Below, piece by piece: positions 22,830-32,256 of a DNA stretch of 39,315 bases (position 1 is its first letter; each line of letters starts with the position of its first letter). Below the pieces are notes generated by a model, which made no database searches, was not told the DNA's origin, and saw only the letters and a program-made list of their open reading frames with translations. This DNA is from an uncultured Clostridia bacterium. Lineage in GTDB: Bacteria; Bacillota; Clostridia; TANB77; CAG-465. Made by a program: the position numbers and the translations under genes. The stretch lies in NCBI GenBank assembly GCA_934169925.1, contig CAKPOO010000012.1, positions 1-39,315 of the forward strand, in the 5' to 3' direction.

Positions 22830-25277
22830 ATGGAAAAAGATACTAAAAAACAAAAATTAAAAAAAGTAAACAAAAAAGCAAGAAAAGTTAATGAATTTGA
22901 TAGAAACGATGATTTAAAAAACACAAACAATAAAAAAGGTAAAAAAAGTAAATCTAAAAAAGGTTGGAAGATATTTAGAGTTATTTTGATTATAATTCTT
23001 GCACTTATAATAGTTGGAACAGGTGTTGTTTTTGGCGTTATAAGTGGAATTGTAAATGAAACTGATTCTATAAGTGTTTCAGAACTTACTAATCAAAACC
23101 AAACTTCATTTTTTTATGATAAAGACGGAAATGTTGTAGGAAGTGCCCACAATTCAGAAAATAGGGTTGTAGTAGAGTATAAAGATTTACCACAATCATT
23201 AGTAGATGCTGTTGTATCTATTGAAGATGAAAGATTTTTTACTCACCATGGTGTTGATATAAAAAGAACAGTTGGTGCTGTGTTTACATATGTATTAAAT
23301 GGTGGAAGTTCTAACTTTGGTGGAAGTACTATTACACAACAACTTGTAAAAAATATTAGTAAAGATGATGAAACTTCTTGGAAAAGAAAGATAAGAGAAT
23401 GGTATAGAGCATTTAACTTAGAAAAAGAAGCTTCAAAAGAAGATATTATAACATCATATTTAAATACTATTTATTTAGGTGATGGCTGTTATGGTGTAAG
23501 TACTACTTCTGAAGATTTCTTTGGTAAAGATATATCTGAAATATCAATTGCAGAGTCTGCAGTACTTGCTGCAAGTATACAATCTCCTGAGGTTACAAAT
23601 CCATATAGAAATGATGAAGCAAGACAAAGACTTCTTGATAGAAAAAATTTAGTCTTAGAAAAAATGTATAGTCTTGGAAAAATATCAAAAGATGAATATG
23701 AAAGCGCTAAAAGTGAAAATATAGAGTTTAAAAAGGCTGAGCAAAAAGATTCAAGTGATGTTCAAAGTTATTTTGTTGATGCTGTATTTGATGCTGTTGT
23801 TTCAGATTTAATGGATGCAAAGGGAATAGATAAAGGTGTTGCTCAAGGCCTAATTTATACTCAAGGTTACCAAATAAAAACAACTATGGATTCAAAAGTT
23901 CAAGCAGCTATTGATTCAGCATATAATAATAGTAGTCTGTTCTATACAGATAGTAATGGCGATTTTATGCAATCTGCAATGGTTGTTATGGATCAAAGCA
24001 CAGGAGAGGTTGCAGGTTTAATTGGTGGCGCAGATAAAAAGACATCTGCAAGATCACTAAATAGAGCAACTTCAAGTCTTTTCTTAAGACAACTTGGCTC
24101 TTGTATGAAACCAATAGGTGACTATGGTCCTGCATTTGAGGCTGGTGTTCTATCTCCAGGAGCTGGACTTGATGATGCTGCACTTACAGATAAAAATTAC
24201 AATCCAGGTAACTATTATGGATATTATAACGGATATGTTACAGCAAGAGATGCTATAGCTAGATCTATGAATTTACCAGCAATTAGAGCAAATAGACTTG
24301 TTAGTATTAATACAGCATATAATTTTTCTGTTGCTTGTGGTCTTACAAGTTTAACAAATGCTGATAAAAACCAAGGTTCTTTTGCACTTGGTGGTTTCCA
24401 ATATGGTGTTAGAGTAATAGAAGCTGCAAATGCTTATGCAACAATTGCAAACAAAGGTGTGCATATTGATCCAAAACTATATACAGAAGTATTAGATTCT
24501 AAAGGAAATGTAGTTTTATCTAATAAAAACTCAACTGCAAAAGTTGTTATGAAAGAATCAACTGCATATATGTTAACAAGTTGTTTAGAATCAGTTGTAC
24601 TTGGTAACACATCTTATGGTGGAACTGCAAGAGGATATGTAAATATTAAAAATGGTAGTATTTCTGTAGCAGGAAAAACAGGTAATACTAATGAAGACTT
24701 TGATCAATGGTTCTGTGGATTTACACCATATTATACAATAGCTTGTTGGAATGGATATGATGTAAACAAATCAATTGGAATAAGAGCTACACTTAGGGAT
24801 TATCCATATACATCAATTGTATTATTTAATACTGTTATGAATGCTATTTGTGCAGATAAGCCAGCTGCTACATTTACAAAACCAAGTACAGTTACAACTA
24901 CAGAACTTTGTAAAGTTTCTGGAAAAATTGCTACTGATGCTTGTAAACAAGATCCAAGAGGATCACAAGTTGGATCAGATTTAGTTGCAGCAGATAGTAT
25001 TCCAACAGATACATGTACAATACACAAAATGGCAAAAATTTGTGAAGTTTCTGGAAAATTAGCTGGAGATAACTGTACAAAAACAGTAGAAAGATCATTT
25101 ATAACTAGAGATGCATCATTAGTTAACTTAAAAGTAGGAACATCTGATTCTAAATATATGTTACCAACTGAGGTATGTACAACATGCACAAAAAATACAT
25201 CAACTGGTGATGTAAATATATATGAGGTTATAGATAAAGAAAATAGTACTACAGATAAAACTAATAATAAAAAATAG
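22830..25277 (+). CDS. Class A penicillin-binding protein (PBP1A type)
   Basis: Bifunctional peptidoglycan synthase, 815 residues. Lys-rich cytoplasmic tail (1-47), transmembrane helix (about 48-75). The GT51 glycosyltransferase domain has SIEDERFFTHHGVD, with its catalytic Glu, and GGSTITQQLVKN. The transpeptidase domain has the active-site serine in SCMK (S424, K427), SMN near 480 and KTG from K616. The C-terminal ~130 residues contain a duplicated CxVSGKxAxDxC unit (LCKVSGKIATDAC, then ICEVSGKLAGDNC) with more Cys pairs, a tail type seen in some clostridial PBPs. Shine-Dalgarno GAGGTGG. It follows mazF by 24 bases and is probably cotranscribed with it, in addition to any own promoter. Ends at a terminator. 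Confidence 0.95.
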   Translation: MEKDTKKQKLKKVNKKARKVNEFDRNDDLKNTNNKKGKKSKSKKGWKIFRVILIIILALIIVGTGVVFGVISGIVNETDSISVSELTNQNQTSFFYDKDGNVVGSAHNSENRVVVEYKDLPQSLVDAVVSIEDERFFTHHGVDIKRTVGAVFTYVLNGGSSNFGGSTITQQLVKNISKDDETSWKRKIREWYRAFNLEKEASKEDIITSYLNTIYLGDGCYGVSTTSEDFFGKDISEISIAESAVLAASIQSPEVTNPYRNDEARQRLLDRKNLVLEKMYSLGKISKDEYESAKSENIEFKKAEQKDSSDVQSYFVDAVFDAVVSDLMDAKGIDKGVAQGLIYTQGYQIKTTMDSKVQAAIDSAYNNSSLFYTDSNGDFMQSAMVVMDQSTGEVAGLIGGADKKTSARSLNRATSSLFLRQLGSCMKPIGDYGPAFEAGVLSPGAGLDDAALTDKNYNPGNYYGYYNGYVTARDAIARSMNLPAIRANRLVSINTAYNFSVACGLTSLTNADKNQGSFALGGFQYGVRVIEAANAYATIANKGVHIDPKLYTEVLDSKGNVVLSNKNSTAKVVMKESTAYMLTSCLESVVLGNTSYGGTARGYVNIKNGSISVAGKTGNTNEDFDQWFCGFTPYYTIACWNGYDVNKSIGIRATLRDYPYTSIVLFNTVMNAICADKPAATFTKPSTVTTTELCKVSGKIATDACKQDPRGSQVGSDLVAADSIPTDTCTIHKMAKICEVSGKLAGDNCTKTVERSFITRDASLVNLKVGTSDSKYMLPTEVCTTCTKNTSTGDVNIYEVIDKENSTTDKTNNKK

Positions 25278-25302
25278 TAAAATAAATGATATATTAAAAA
25301 TT

Positions 25303-25343
25303 ACAATGTAAGTTTTGATAGAAAAAACTTACATTGTTTTTTT
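25303..25343 (+). terminator. Rho-independent terminator after the PBP gene
   Basis: 14-bp perfect stem, 25303-25316 with 25324-25337, loop of 7 bases, then T to 25343. One of the strongest terminators in the window; it separates the PBP gene from ligA. Confidence 0.95.
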
Positions 25344-25376
25344 GCAATTTTACTTTTATTTTTTTTGCAATTATCG

Positions 25377-25382
25377 TATAAT
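25377..25382 (+). promoter_or_regulatory. Probable -10 box of the ligA-mfd operon
   Basis: TATAAT at 25377-25382, 26 bases before the ligA start. No good -35 at 16-18 bases; the upstream DNA is a T-rich tract. Weak evidence. Confidence 0.4.
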
Positions 25383-25408
25383 AAAGATATACATTTTGAG
25401 GTGATAGT

Positions 25409-27418
25409 ATGAATGGAGAACAACTTAGTTTGTTTGGAAATAAAGATGAAATAAAAAAAGAAATCGAAAGTTTAAGAAAACAAATAAATTATTATAACAG
25501 AAAATACCATGAAGAAGATAATTCTGATATATCAGATTATGCATATGATAAATTAACATCTAGATTAAAAGAGTTGGAAAAAGAAAATCCTGAGTTTATA
25601 ACTAGTGATTCACCTACACAAAAAGTTGGTGGAAAAACAAAAAGTAGTTTTGAAACGGTTCATCATGATGTTCAAATGCAAAGTTTACAAGATGTTTTTG
25701 ATTTTGAAAGTGTTTCTGAATTTGTAAGAAAAGCAAAGGAAGAATATGGAGAAGATATCGATTTTAGCGTTGAAACAAAAATTGATGGACTTTCAGTGTC
25801 TTTAGAATATGTAGATGGTGTTCTTACTCGTGGCTCTACAAGAGGAGATGGGTTTGATGGTGAAGATGTAACAGAAAACTTAAAAGTAATTAGTGATATA
25901 CCAAAAAAGCTAAAAAATAAAGATACTATTGAAATACGTGGAGAGGTTTACTTGCCAAGAAAAGAATTTGAAAAAATAAATGAAGAATTAGCAAAAAAAG
26001 GAAAAAGTATGCTTGCTAATCCAAGAAATGCAGCAGCAGGTACATTAAGGCAAATTGATGTTGAACTTGTAAAAGAAAGAAATTTAAGTATTTTTGTATT
26101 TAATGTACAAAAAGGTGGAGATTTTAAAACGCACAGTGAGTCACTAGATTATTTAAAAGAATCTGGTGTAAAGGTTATAGAAAATAGAAAAGTATGTAAA
26201 ACAGAAGAAGAAGTTTTAGACTATATTTCATATATAGGTAGTATAAGAGAAAAACTTGCATATGATATAGATGGTGCAGTAGTAAAAGTAAATGATTTAC
26301 ATACAAGAGTTGAAATGGGTTCTACTGTAAAGGTACCAAAATGGGCTGTAGCATATAAATATCCACCAGAACAAAAACAAACTAAGATATTAGATATTGC
26401 AATGCAAGTTGGAAGAACAGGAGTAGTAACTCCTATGGCAATATTAGATCCAATAAGACTTGCAGGTTCTACGATTTCAAAAACTACTCTTCATAATTTT
26501 GATTATATAAAAGGAAAAGATATTAGGATTGGGGATATTGCAGTAATTGAAAAAGCAGGAGATGTAATCCCAGAAGTTGTTGATGTTATAAAAGAAAAAA
26601 GAGATGGAACTCAAAAAGAATATATTATACCAACTGTATGTCCTGTATGTGGAGAACCTTTAGAAAACGTTGAAGAAGAAATAGCTTTAAGATGCACAAA
26701 TAGTGAATGCCCAGCAACTATATATAGAAGTATATTACATTTTGCATCAAGAGATGCTATGGATATAACTGGTCTTGGAGAAGTAGTCGTAGATATGTTG
26801 CTTGATAAAAAGATGGTAGGTGATATTGCAGATATTTATAATTTAAAATATGAAGATGTAGTATCACTAGAAAGATTTGCAAAAGGTAAAGCCACTAATC
26901 TTATAAACGCTATTGAAAAATCAAAATCAAATACTTTAGATAAGTTTATATTTGGTCTTGGAATAAGACATATAGGTAAAAAAGCAGCATTACAGCTTTC
27001 TAGAAATTTTGAAGATATTTATGAAATTATGGATGCTGATTTTGAAAGATTAAATAGCATTGAGGATTTTGGAGAAATAATGTCAAAATCAGTTATAGAA
27101 TTTTTTAATAAAGATGTTAGTAAAGAGCTAATTAAAAAATTTGAACTTGCAGGTGTTAATTTAAAAGGCAATAAACAAGAAAAAGTATCTGAAAAATTAA
27201 AAGGTATCGTTATTTGTGTAACAGGATCTTTTGATGGATATTCAAGAGATGAAATTGCTAAGATAATTGATGATAATTCAGGTAAATTTTCAACATCAGT
27301 ATCTAAAAAAACATCATATTTACTTGCAGGAGATGCTGCTGGAAGTAAATTAAAAAAAGCTAATGAATTAGGAGTAAAAGTAATATCAATAGATGAATTA
27401 CTTGATTTAATAAAATAG
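25409..27418 (+). CDS. ligA: NAD-dependent DNA ligase
   Basis: LigA seals nicks in DNA replication and repair using NAD+. 669 residues, complete. The Ia region (INYYNRKYHEEDNSDISDYAYDKL) is followed by the nucleotidyltransferase motif KIDG with catalytic Lys at about 124. The OB fold lies in the middle. The Cys4 zinc finger begins CPVC at about 411 and has CTNSEC. Helix-hairpin-helix repeats follow (ITGLGEVVVDMLL, FGLGIRHIGKKAALQL), and a C-terminal BRCT domain spans about 595-669. Shine-Dalgarno GAGGTG. It is first in an operon with mfd, which begins 8 bases downstream. Many genomes place ligA after pcrA; here it is paired with mfd. Confidence 0.97.
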   Translation: MNGEQLSLFGNKDEIKKEIESLRKQINYYNRKYHEEDNSDISDYAYDKLTSRLKELEKENPEFITSDSPTQKVGGKTKSSFETVHHDVQMQSLQDVFDFESVSEFVRKAKEEYGEDIDFSVETKIDGLSVSLEYVDGVLTRGSTRGDGFDGEDVTENLKVISDIPKKLKNKDTIEIRGEVYLPRKEFEKINEELAKKGKSMLANPRNAAAGTLRQIDVELVKERNLSIFVFNVQKGGDFKTHSESLDYLKESGVKVIENRKVCKTEEEVLDYISYIGSIREKLAYDIDGAVVKVNDLHTRVEMGSTVKVPKWAVAYKYPPEQKQTKILDIAMQVGRTGVVTPMAILDPIRLAGSTISKTTLHNFDYIKGKDIRIGDIAVIEKAGDVIPEVVDVIKEKRDGTQKEYIIPTVCPVCGEPLENVEEEIALRCTNSECPATIYRSILHFASRDAMDITGLGEVVVDMLLDKKMVGDIADIYNLKYEDVVSLERFAKGKATNLINAIEKSKSNTLDKFIFGLGIRHIGKKAALQLSRNFEDIYEIMDADFERLNSIEDFGEIMSKSVIEFFNKDVSKELIKKFELAGVNLKGNKQEKVSEKLKGIVICVTGSFDGYSRDEIAKIIDDNSGKFSTSVSKKTSYLLAGDAAGSKLKKANELGVKVISIDELLDLIK

Positions 27419-27426
27419 GTGAAAAT

Positions 27427-30400
27427 ATGAATTTAATTGTAGATAATATATCAAATACTGAAAAATTCAAGGAAGTAGAAAGATATTTAAAAGATGAAAA
27501 TATAAAAACACTTAATTTATATTCATTAATTGACAGTGCAAAAGCGCATATTATTTATGCGCTTACTTGTCGTTTACAAAAATCAAGTTTAATAATTTGT
27601 AGTAATGAATATGAAGCAAATAAGTTTTTACAAGATTTAAAATTAATAAGCGATATAGAAATAATAAAATTACCAGCAAAAAAGATAGAATACTTTGAAA
27701 TAGACGCACAAAGTAGAGAAATAGAAAATCAAAGAATGTATGCTTTAAGAAAAATTAATTCTAAAGAATTAAATATCGTTGTAACAACAATAAATGCTAT
27801 GATTCAACAACTTCCATCATATTTAGATGTTCAAAAAACAAATTTAGAGTTAAAGATAAATACAGATATTAACTTAAATGAATTTACAAAAGATTTAATA
27901 AATATGGGGTATGAAAGAACTGAGCTTGTAGAAGGAAAAGGTCAGTTTGCTATTCGTGGTGGAATTATTGATATATTTGCAATAGATAATGAACTACCAT
28001 ATAGAATTGAATTATTTGGAGATGAAATAGATAGTATAAGAACTTTTGATATACAAACTCAAAGAAGTATAGATGTAGTAAAAAAAATCTCAATATCTTG
28101 CTTAAATCAAGTAAATCTTACAGATACTCAAAAAGAAGATGCTATATCAAAATTAGAAAGTTTATTATTAAATAAAAAAATAGATTCTGATTTAAAAGAT
28201 GTAATTAAAGAAGATATAGAAAAAATAAAAAATTTTGAATATCAAAATTTAGTTGATAAATATTTTGAGTTAATGGTTAAAGAAAGAGCATGCATACTTG
28301 ATTATGTTAAAGAATATAACATATATATAAATGATGAAACCTCATGTAGAAATAGAGCTGAAAACGAAATATATGAAAATGAAGAAACAATAAAAATATT
28401 AACATCAAGAAATAATCTTTATGATAAATATGTAAATAGATTATTAGATTATGATTATTTTGAAGAAAGACTTAAAAGTTTAAAGACTGTGTATTTAGAA
28501 AATATAAAAGGTTCAAGAAGAGGCGTTTTAGTTGAATTTGACTGTAAAGAAACTAATTTTCATAAATCTGCTATTGAACTTTTAATATCTGATTTAAAAA
28601 TTGCAAGAAAAAATAAAAAATGTAAATCAATAATGATTTTTCCTACTGATATTAGAGTTGAACAAGTAAAAAATTATTTAATAGATAATGGTCAAAAAGT
28701 AGAGGTAGTACCAGATTTACTTAGTATTAAAAACTTAGATGAATCTAAAGTATATATTACAAAAGGAATTATATCTTCTGGGTATTTAAGTAAAGATTTA
28801 GATATGTTTATTATGGCAGAAGCTGTATCTGGTGTTAATATTACAAAAAAGAAAAAAGATACTTACGAGTTTGAAAATAAAAATACAAAATTAATAAACA
28901 ATTATGATGATTTAAAAATCGGAGATTATATTGTACATGAAAATCACGGAATAGGTATTTATAGGGGAACAAAATCAGTTTCTGTTGAAGGTGTTGTAAA
29001 AGACTACATATTACTTGAATATGCTAATTCTGGTTCTTTATATATTCCAATTACACAACTTGATAGTGTAAGAAAATATGTATGTGACGATAACACAATA
29101 CCAAAGATTAATTCATTAAATTCTAAAGAATGGCAAAAAGAAAAACAAAAAGTAAAAAAACATGTGGAAGAAATTGCAAAAGAATTAGTATTGTTATATG
29201 CAAAAAGAAATAAAGAACAAGGATTTGCTTTTTCAAAAGATACACCATGGCAAAGAGAGTTTGAAGATTCATTTAAATATGAGTTAACTTATGACCAAAA
29301 GCAAGCAATAAAAGAAGTAAAGGCTGATATGGAAAGTCCAGTACCTATGGATAGACTACTTTGTGGTGATGTTGGTTATGGAAAAACAGAAGTAGCAATA
29401 AGAGCTGCTTTTAAAGCTGTTATGGATTCAAAACAAGTAGCATATTTAGTACCAACTACAGTACTTTCATATCAACAATATACAACATTTAAAAATAGAA
29501 TGGAACCTTTTGGAATAAAAGTCGAAATGTTAAGTAGATTTAGAACAAAAAAAGAGCAAACAAAAATACTTAAGGATTTAGTAGATGGTAAAATAGATAT
29601 AATTATTGGTACACATAGATTACTTTCAAAGGACGTATTTTTTAAGGATTTAGGATTTTTAATAATTGATGAGGAACATAGATTTGGAGTAAAAGCAAAA
29701 GAAGAAATAAAAATGTTGAAGAAAAATATAGATGTTTTATCTATGAGTGCAACTCCAATACCTAGAACATTACATATGTCAATGGTTGGTATAAGAGAAA
29801 TGTCAACTTTAAATGAACCACCAATGGAAAGACTACCTGTTCATACTTATGTAATGGAATATAATGAAGCTGTTATAAAAAATGCAATAGAAAAAGAATT
29901 ACTAAGAGATGGTCAAGTGATCTATCTAGATAATAGAGTAGAAACAATTGATGATTTGGCACAAAAAGTAAAAAGTTTAGTAAGTACAGCAAGAGTTGGT
30001 GTTGCACATGGAAAAATGTCACCTAGTGAAATTGAAGATGTAATGATGAAGTTTATGAAACATGAACTTGATATAATTGTATGCACAACAATTTTAGAAA
30101 CAGGTATAGATATTCAAAATGCAAATACTTTAATTGTAGAAAATGCTGATAAATTAGGACTTGCGCAACTTTATCAAATAAGAGGTAGGGTTGGAAGATC
30201 AAGTAGACTTGCTTATGCATATATAACATATAAGAAAAATAAACAAATTACTGAAGTTTCTCAAAAAAGATTAAAAGCAATAAAAGATTTTACTGAATTT
30301 GGAAGTGGATTTAAAATTGCTCTAAGAGATCTTGAAATAAGAGGTACAGGCAATATACTTGGAAAACAACAACACGGTCATATGGCAAGAGTTGGATATG

Positions 30401-30882
30401 AAATGTATATGTTAATGTTAGAAAGAGCAATTGAAGCAGAAAAGAAAAGTAAAGAAAATGGAAATGAAAACGAAAATAAGGAATTAATTGAAAATGAAGA
30501 TTTAATTAATAAAGAAGTAAAAATTGAACTTAATGTTTCTGCATATATAAGTGATGATTATATAAAAGATCCAATTCAAAAAATTATTGCTTATCAAAAA
30601 ATATCTGATATAAAAGATAATGAAGAGATGTTAGATGTAATAGATGAATTTATTGATAGATATGGAAATTTACCAAAAGAAACTGATAATTTAATAAAAA
30701 TCGTTGAAATTAGAAATTTATGTAGAAAAATTGGTATAACTAAACTTTATGTAAGAAATAATTATATAATATTTGAACCAATCAATTATAAATGTTTATT
30801 GACAAATAATTCAAGCAATGATATACTACTAAATGTACAATTTGAGTTGAATAAATTGAAGAAAATGAATGAAAAGGGGTAG
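27427..30882 (+). CDS. mfd: Transcription-repair coupling factor Mfd
   Basis: Mfd pushes stalled RNA polymerase off damage and recruits UvrA. 1151 residues, full length. N-terminal UvrB-like module (with LPAKKIEYFEIDAQS and the strand GQFAIRGGIIDIFA), RNA-polymerase-interacting CarD-like domain (about 495-560: GDYIVHENHGIGIYRG, then VVKDYILLEY). Motor: Walker A GDVGYGKT (about 647-654), DEEH in LIIDEEHRFGVKAKE (about 746), TRG motif region and motif VI QIRGRVGRSSR. The C-terminal autoinhibitory TRCF domain follows. AGGTG Shine-Dalgarno overlaps the ligA stop, so the genes are coupled. A 9-bp GC-rich inverted repeat lies in codons about 39-46. With uvrB at 3540 it gives two of the repair proteins in one window. 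Confidence 0.97.
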   Translation: MNLIVDNISNTEKFKEVERYLKDENIKTLNLYSLIDSAKAHIIYALTCRLQKSSLIICSNEYEANKFLQDLKLISDIEIIKLPAKKIEYFEIDAQSREIENQRMYALRKINSKELNIVVTTINAMIQQLPSYLDVQKTNLELKINTDINLNEFTKDLINMGYERTELVEGKGQFAIRGGIIDIFAIDNELPYRIELFGDEIDSIRTFDIQTQRSIDVVKKISISCLNQVNLTDTQKEDAISKLESLLLNKKIDSDLKDVIKEDIEKIKNFEYQNLVDKYFELMVKERACILDYVKEYNIYINDETSCRNRAENEIYENEETIKILTSRNNLYDKYVNRLLDYDYFEERLKSLKTVYLENIKGSRRGVLVEFDCKETNFHKSAIELLISDLKIARKNKKCKSIMIFPTDIRVEQVKNYLIDNGQKVEVVPDLLSIKNLDESKVYITKGIISSGYLSKDLDMFIMAEAVSGVNITKKKKDTYEFENKNTKLINNYDDLKIGDYIVHENHGIGIYRGTKSVSVEGVVKDYILLEYANSGSLYIPITQLDSVRKYVCDDNTIPKINSLNSKEWQKEKQKVKKHVEEIAKELVLLYAKRNKEQGFAFSKDTPWQREFEDSFKYELTYDQKQAIKEVKADMESPVPMDRLLCGDVGYGKTEVAIRAAFKAVMDSKQVAYLVPTTVLSYQQYTTFKNRMEPFGIKVEMLSRFRTKKEQTKILKDLVDGKIDIIIGTHRLLSKDVFFKDLGFLIIDEEHRFGVKAKEEIKMLKKNIDVLSMSATPIPRTLHMSMVGIREMSTLNEPPMERLPVHTYVMEYNEAVIKNAIEKELLRDGQVIYLDNRVETIDDLAQKVKSLVSTARVGVAHGKMSPSEIEDVMMKFMKHELDIIVCTTILETGIDIQNANTLIVENADKLGLAQLYQIRGRVGRSSRLAYAYITYKKNKQITEVSQKRLKAIKDFTEFGSGFKIALRDLEIRGTGNILGKQQHGHMARVGYEMYMLMLERAIEAEKKSKENGNENENKELIENEDLINKEVKIELNVSAYISDDYIKDPIQKIIAYQKISDIKDNEEMLDVIDEFIDRYGNLPKETDNLIKIVEIRNLCRKIGITKLYVRNNYIIFEPINYKCLLTNNSSNDILLNVQFELNKLKKMNEKG

Positions 30883-30886
30883 AAGA

Positions 30887-32233
30887 ATGAGTAAAAATAA
30901 AAAAGAAAAAACTGAAGTAAAAAACGTTGATACAAATGAAGTAAAAGAAAAAGTAAATAACGAAGAAATTAAAACTGAAGAAAAGAAAGAAGAAGTTGTA
31001 AAAGAAGAAAGCGTAAATGAAACTGTAGCAGAAGAAAAAAAAGACACAATTCAAGAAGAAAAAGAAAAAGCTAAAGCTGAAAAAGAAGAAACTAAGAAGA
31101 AAATAAAAGAATCAAAACAAAAAATTAAAGAAGAAAAGAAAATGATAAAAGATGCCAAAAAGAAAGTTTCAAATCCAGAATCTAAAATTGTTGTACTTGT
31201 TATTGTTATAGGTATTTTAATTGCTGGTGCTTTTTGTGGATTTTATGTTTATAAATCAAACTATGAATCAATAGCTACATTTGATGGTGGTAGAGTTTCA
31301 AAGGCTGATTATGATGTTTATTATAAAACATTTGCATCAATGCTTTCACACTATGGTTATACTAAAGATGAAATTCCAGAACAAATTGCTAAAAAAGCTG
31401 GAATTGACGGTATTATAGTAAAACTTGCAAAAGCTGCAGGAACACAAATAACAGAGGAAAATCAACAAGAAATTGAAAAAGTATTTAGCAACAGTACTTA
31501 TTTACAATCTTTCGTATCAAATGGTATTTCAATTGATAAAATGAAAGAATTATATTATAATGATTATTTAATTTCAGCATATGAAGAAGATATGCAAAAT
31601 AATATATCTGATGAAGAAATGATAAACTTTATTAAAGAAAAAAATGGTGACGATGTTGATATGACAGAATACAATTCAGCTCACATTTTATTCTCATTTA
31701 AAGATTCAGATGGAAACGCTATATCAGATGAAGAAAAAGCTGCTTTAAAAGAAAAAGCAGAACAAGTTTTACAAAGAGTTAAAAATGGAGAAGATTTTGC
31801 AACATTAGCTTCTGAATTTTCAGATGATACTACTGCTAAAAACGGTGGAAAATATACATTTTATGATGTAGGAACAACTGATGAAAATTATGCAAAAGCT
31901 GCAAAGTCTTTAAATGATGGTGAAGTATATGCAACTTTAGTTGAATCTTCATATGGTTACCATATTATAAAAATGGAATCTAAAGTAGAAAATGGAAGAG
32001 TACATAATAGCTCAGAAAGAGAAGAATATGTAAATGAATTCTTAGATACATTAGAAGAAAAATATAATTTAACAATTAATGATAAAGTATTACAAAAATA
32101 TCTTTCTGCAAACACAACTTCATCTTCTACAACATCAGATGATACTACATCTACAACAACTGATGAAGAAGATACAACAAGTAGTGATGACACTGCTACA
32201 ACTACAGATGATACTACAACTCAAGCAGAATAA
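30887..32233 (+). CDS. Membrane-anchored PrsA-like peptidyl-prolyl isomerase (PpiC/parvulin)
   Basis: 448 residues from ATG 30887, set by AGGGG at 30875-30879; the start lies just beyond the mfd stop. Unusual N-terminus: about 100 residues almost wholly Lys/Glu (TEEKKEEVVKEESV and similar), then a single transmembrane helix (about 101-121), not a PrsA signal peptide with lipobox (GAFC has Phe where a small residue is needed). A SurA-N/foldase region follows, then the PpiC domain (YNSAHILFSFKD, FATLASEFSDD, ESSYGYHIIKME). The C-terminal ~45 residues are Thr/Ser/Asp low complexity. PrsA proteins assist folding of exported proteins, including PBPs. Co-transcription with ligA-mfd looks likely. 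The cytosolic charged tail is unlike typical PrsA. Confidence 0.88.
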   Translation: MSKNKKEKTEVKNVDTNEVKEKVNNEEIKTEEKKEEVVKEESVNETVAEEKKDTIQEEKEKAKAEKEETKKKIKESKQKIKEEKKMIKDAKKKVSNPESKIVVLVIVIGILIAGAFCGFYVYKSNYESIATFDGGRVSKADYDVYYKTFASMLSHYGYTKDEIPEQIAKKAGIDGIIVKLAKAAGTQITEENQQEIEKVFSNSTYLQSFVSNGISIDKMKELYYNDYLISAYEEDMQNNISDEEMINFIKEKNGDDVDMTEYNSAHILFSFKDSDGNAISDEEKAALKEKAEQVLQRVKNGEDFATLASEFSDDTTAKNGGKYTFYDVGTTDENYAKAAKSLNDGEVYATLVESSYGYHIIKMESKVENGRVHNSSEREEYVNEFLDTLEEKYNLTINDKVLQKYLSANTTSSSTTSDDTTSTTTDEEDTTSSDDTATTTDDTTTQAE

Positions 32234-32256
32234 TTTTTAAGTTATAGGAGAAATAA

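Noticed and set aside
24800..25189. A 129-codon minus-strand frame in the PBP gene
   Set aside because: It lies wholly within the strongly supported PBP coding region and has no ribosome-binding site or family resemblance.
30782..31054. Minus-strand frames rich in Phe and Ser opposite the PrsA-like N-terminus
   Set aside because: They are the antisense image of Lys/Glu-rich codons (GAA, AAA); no Shine-Dalgarno and no protein-like composition.
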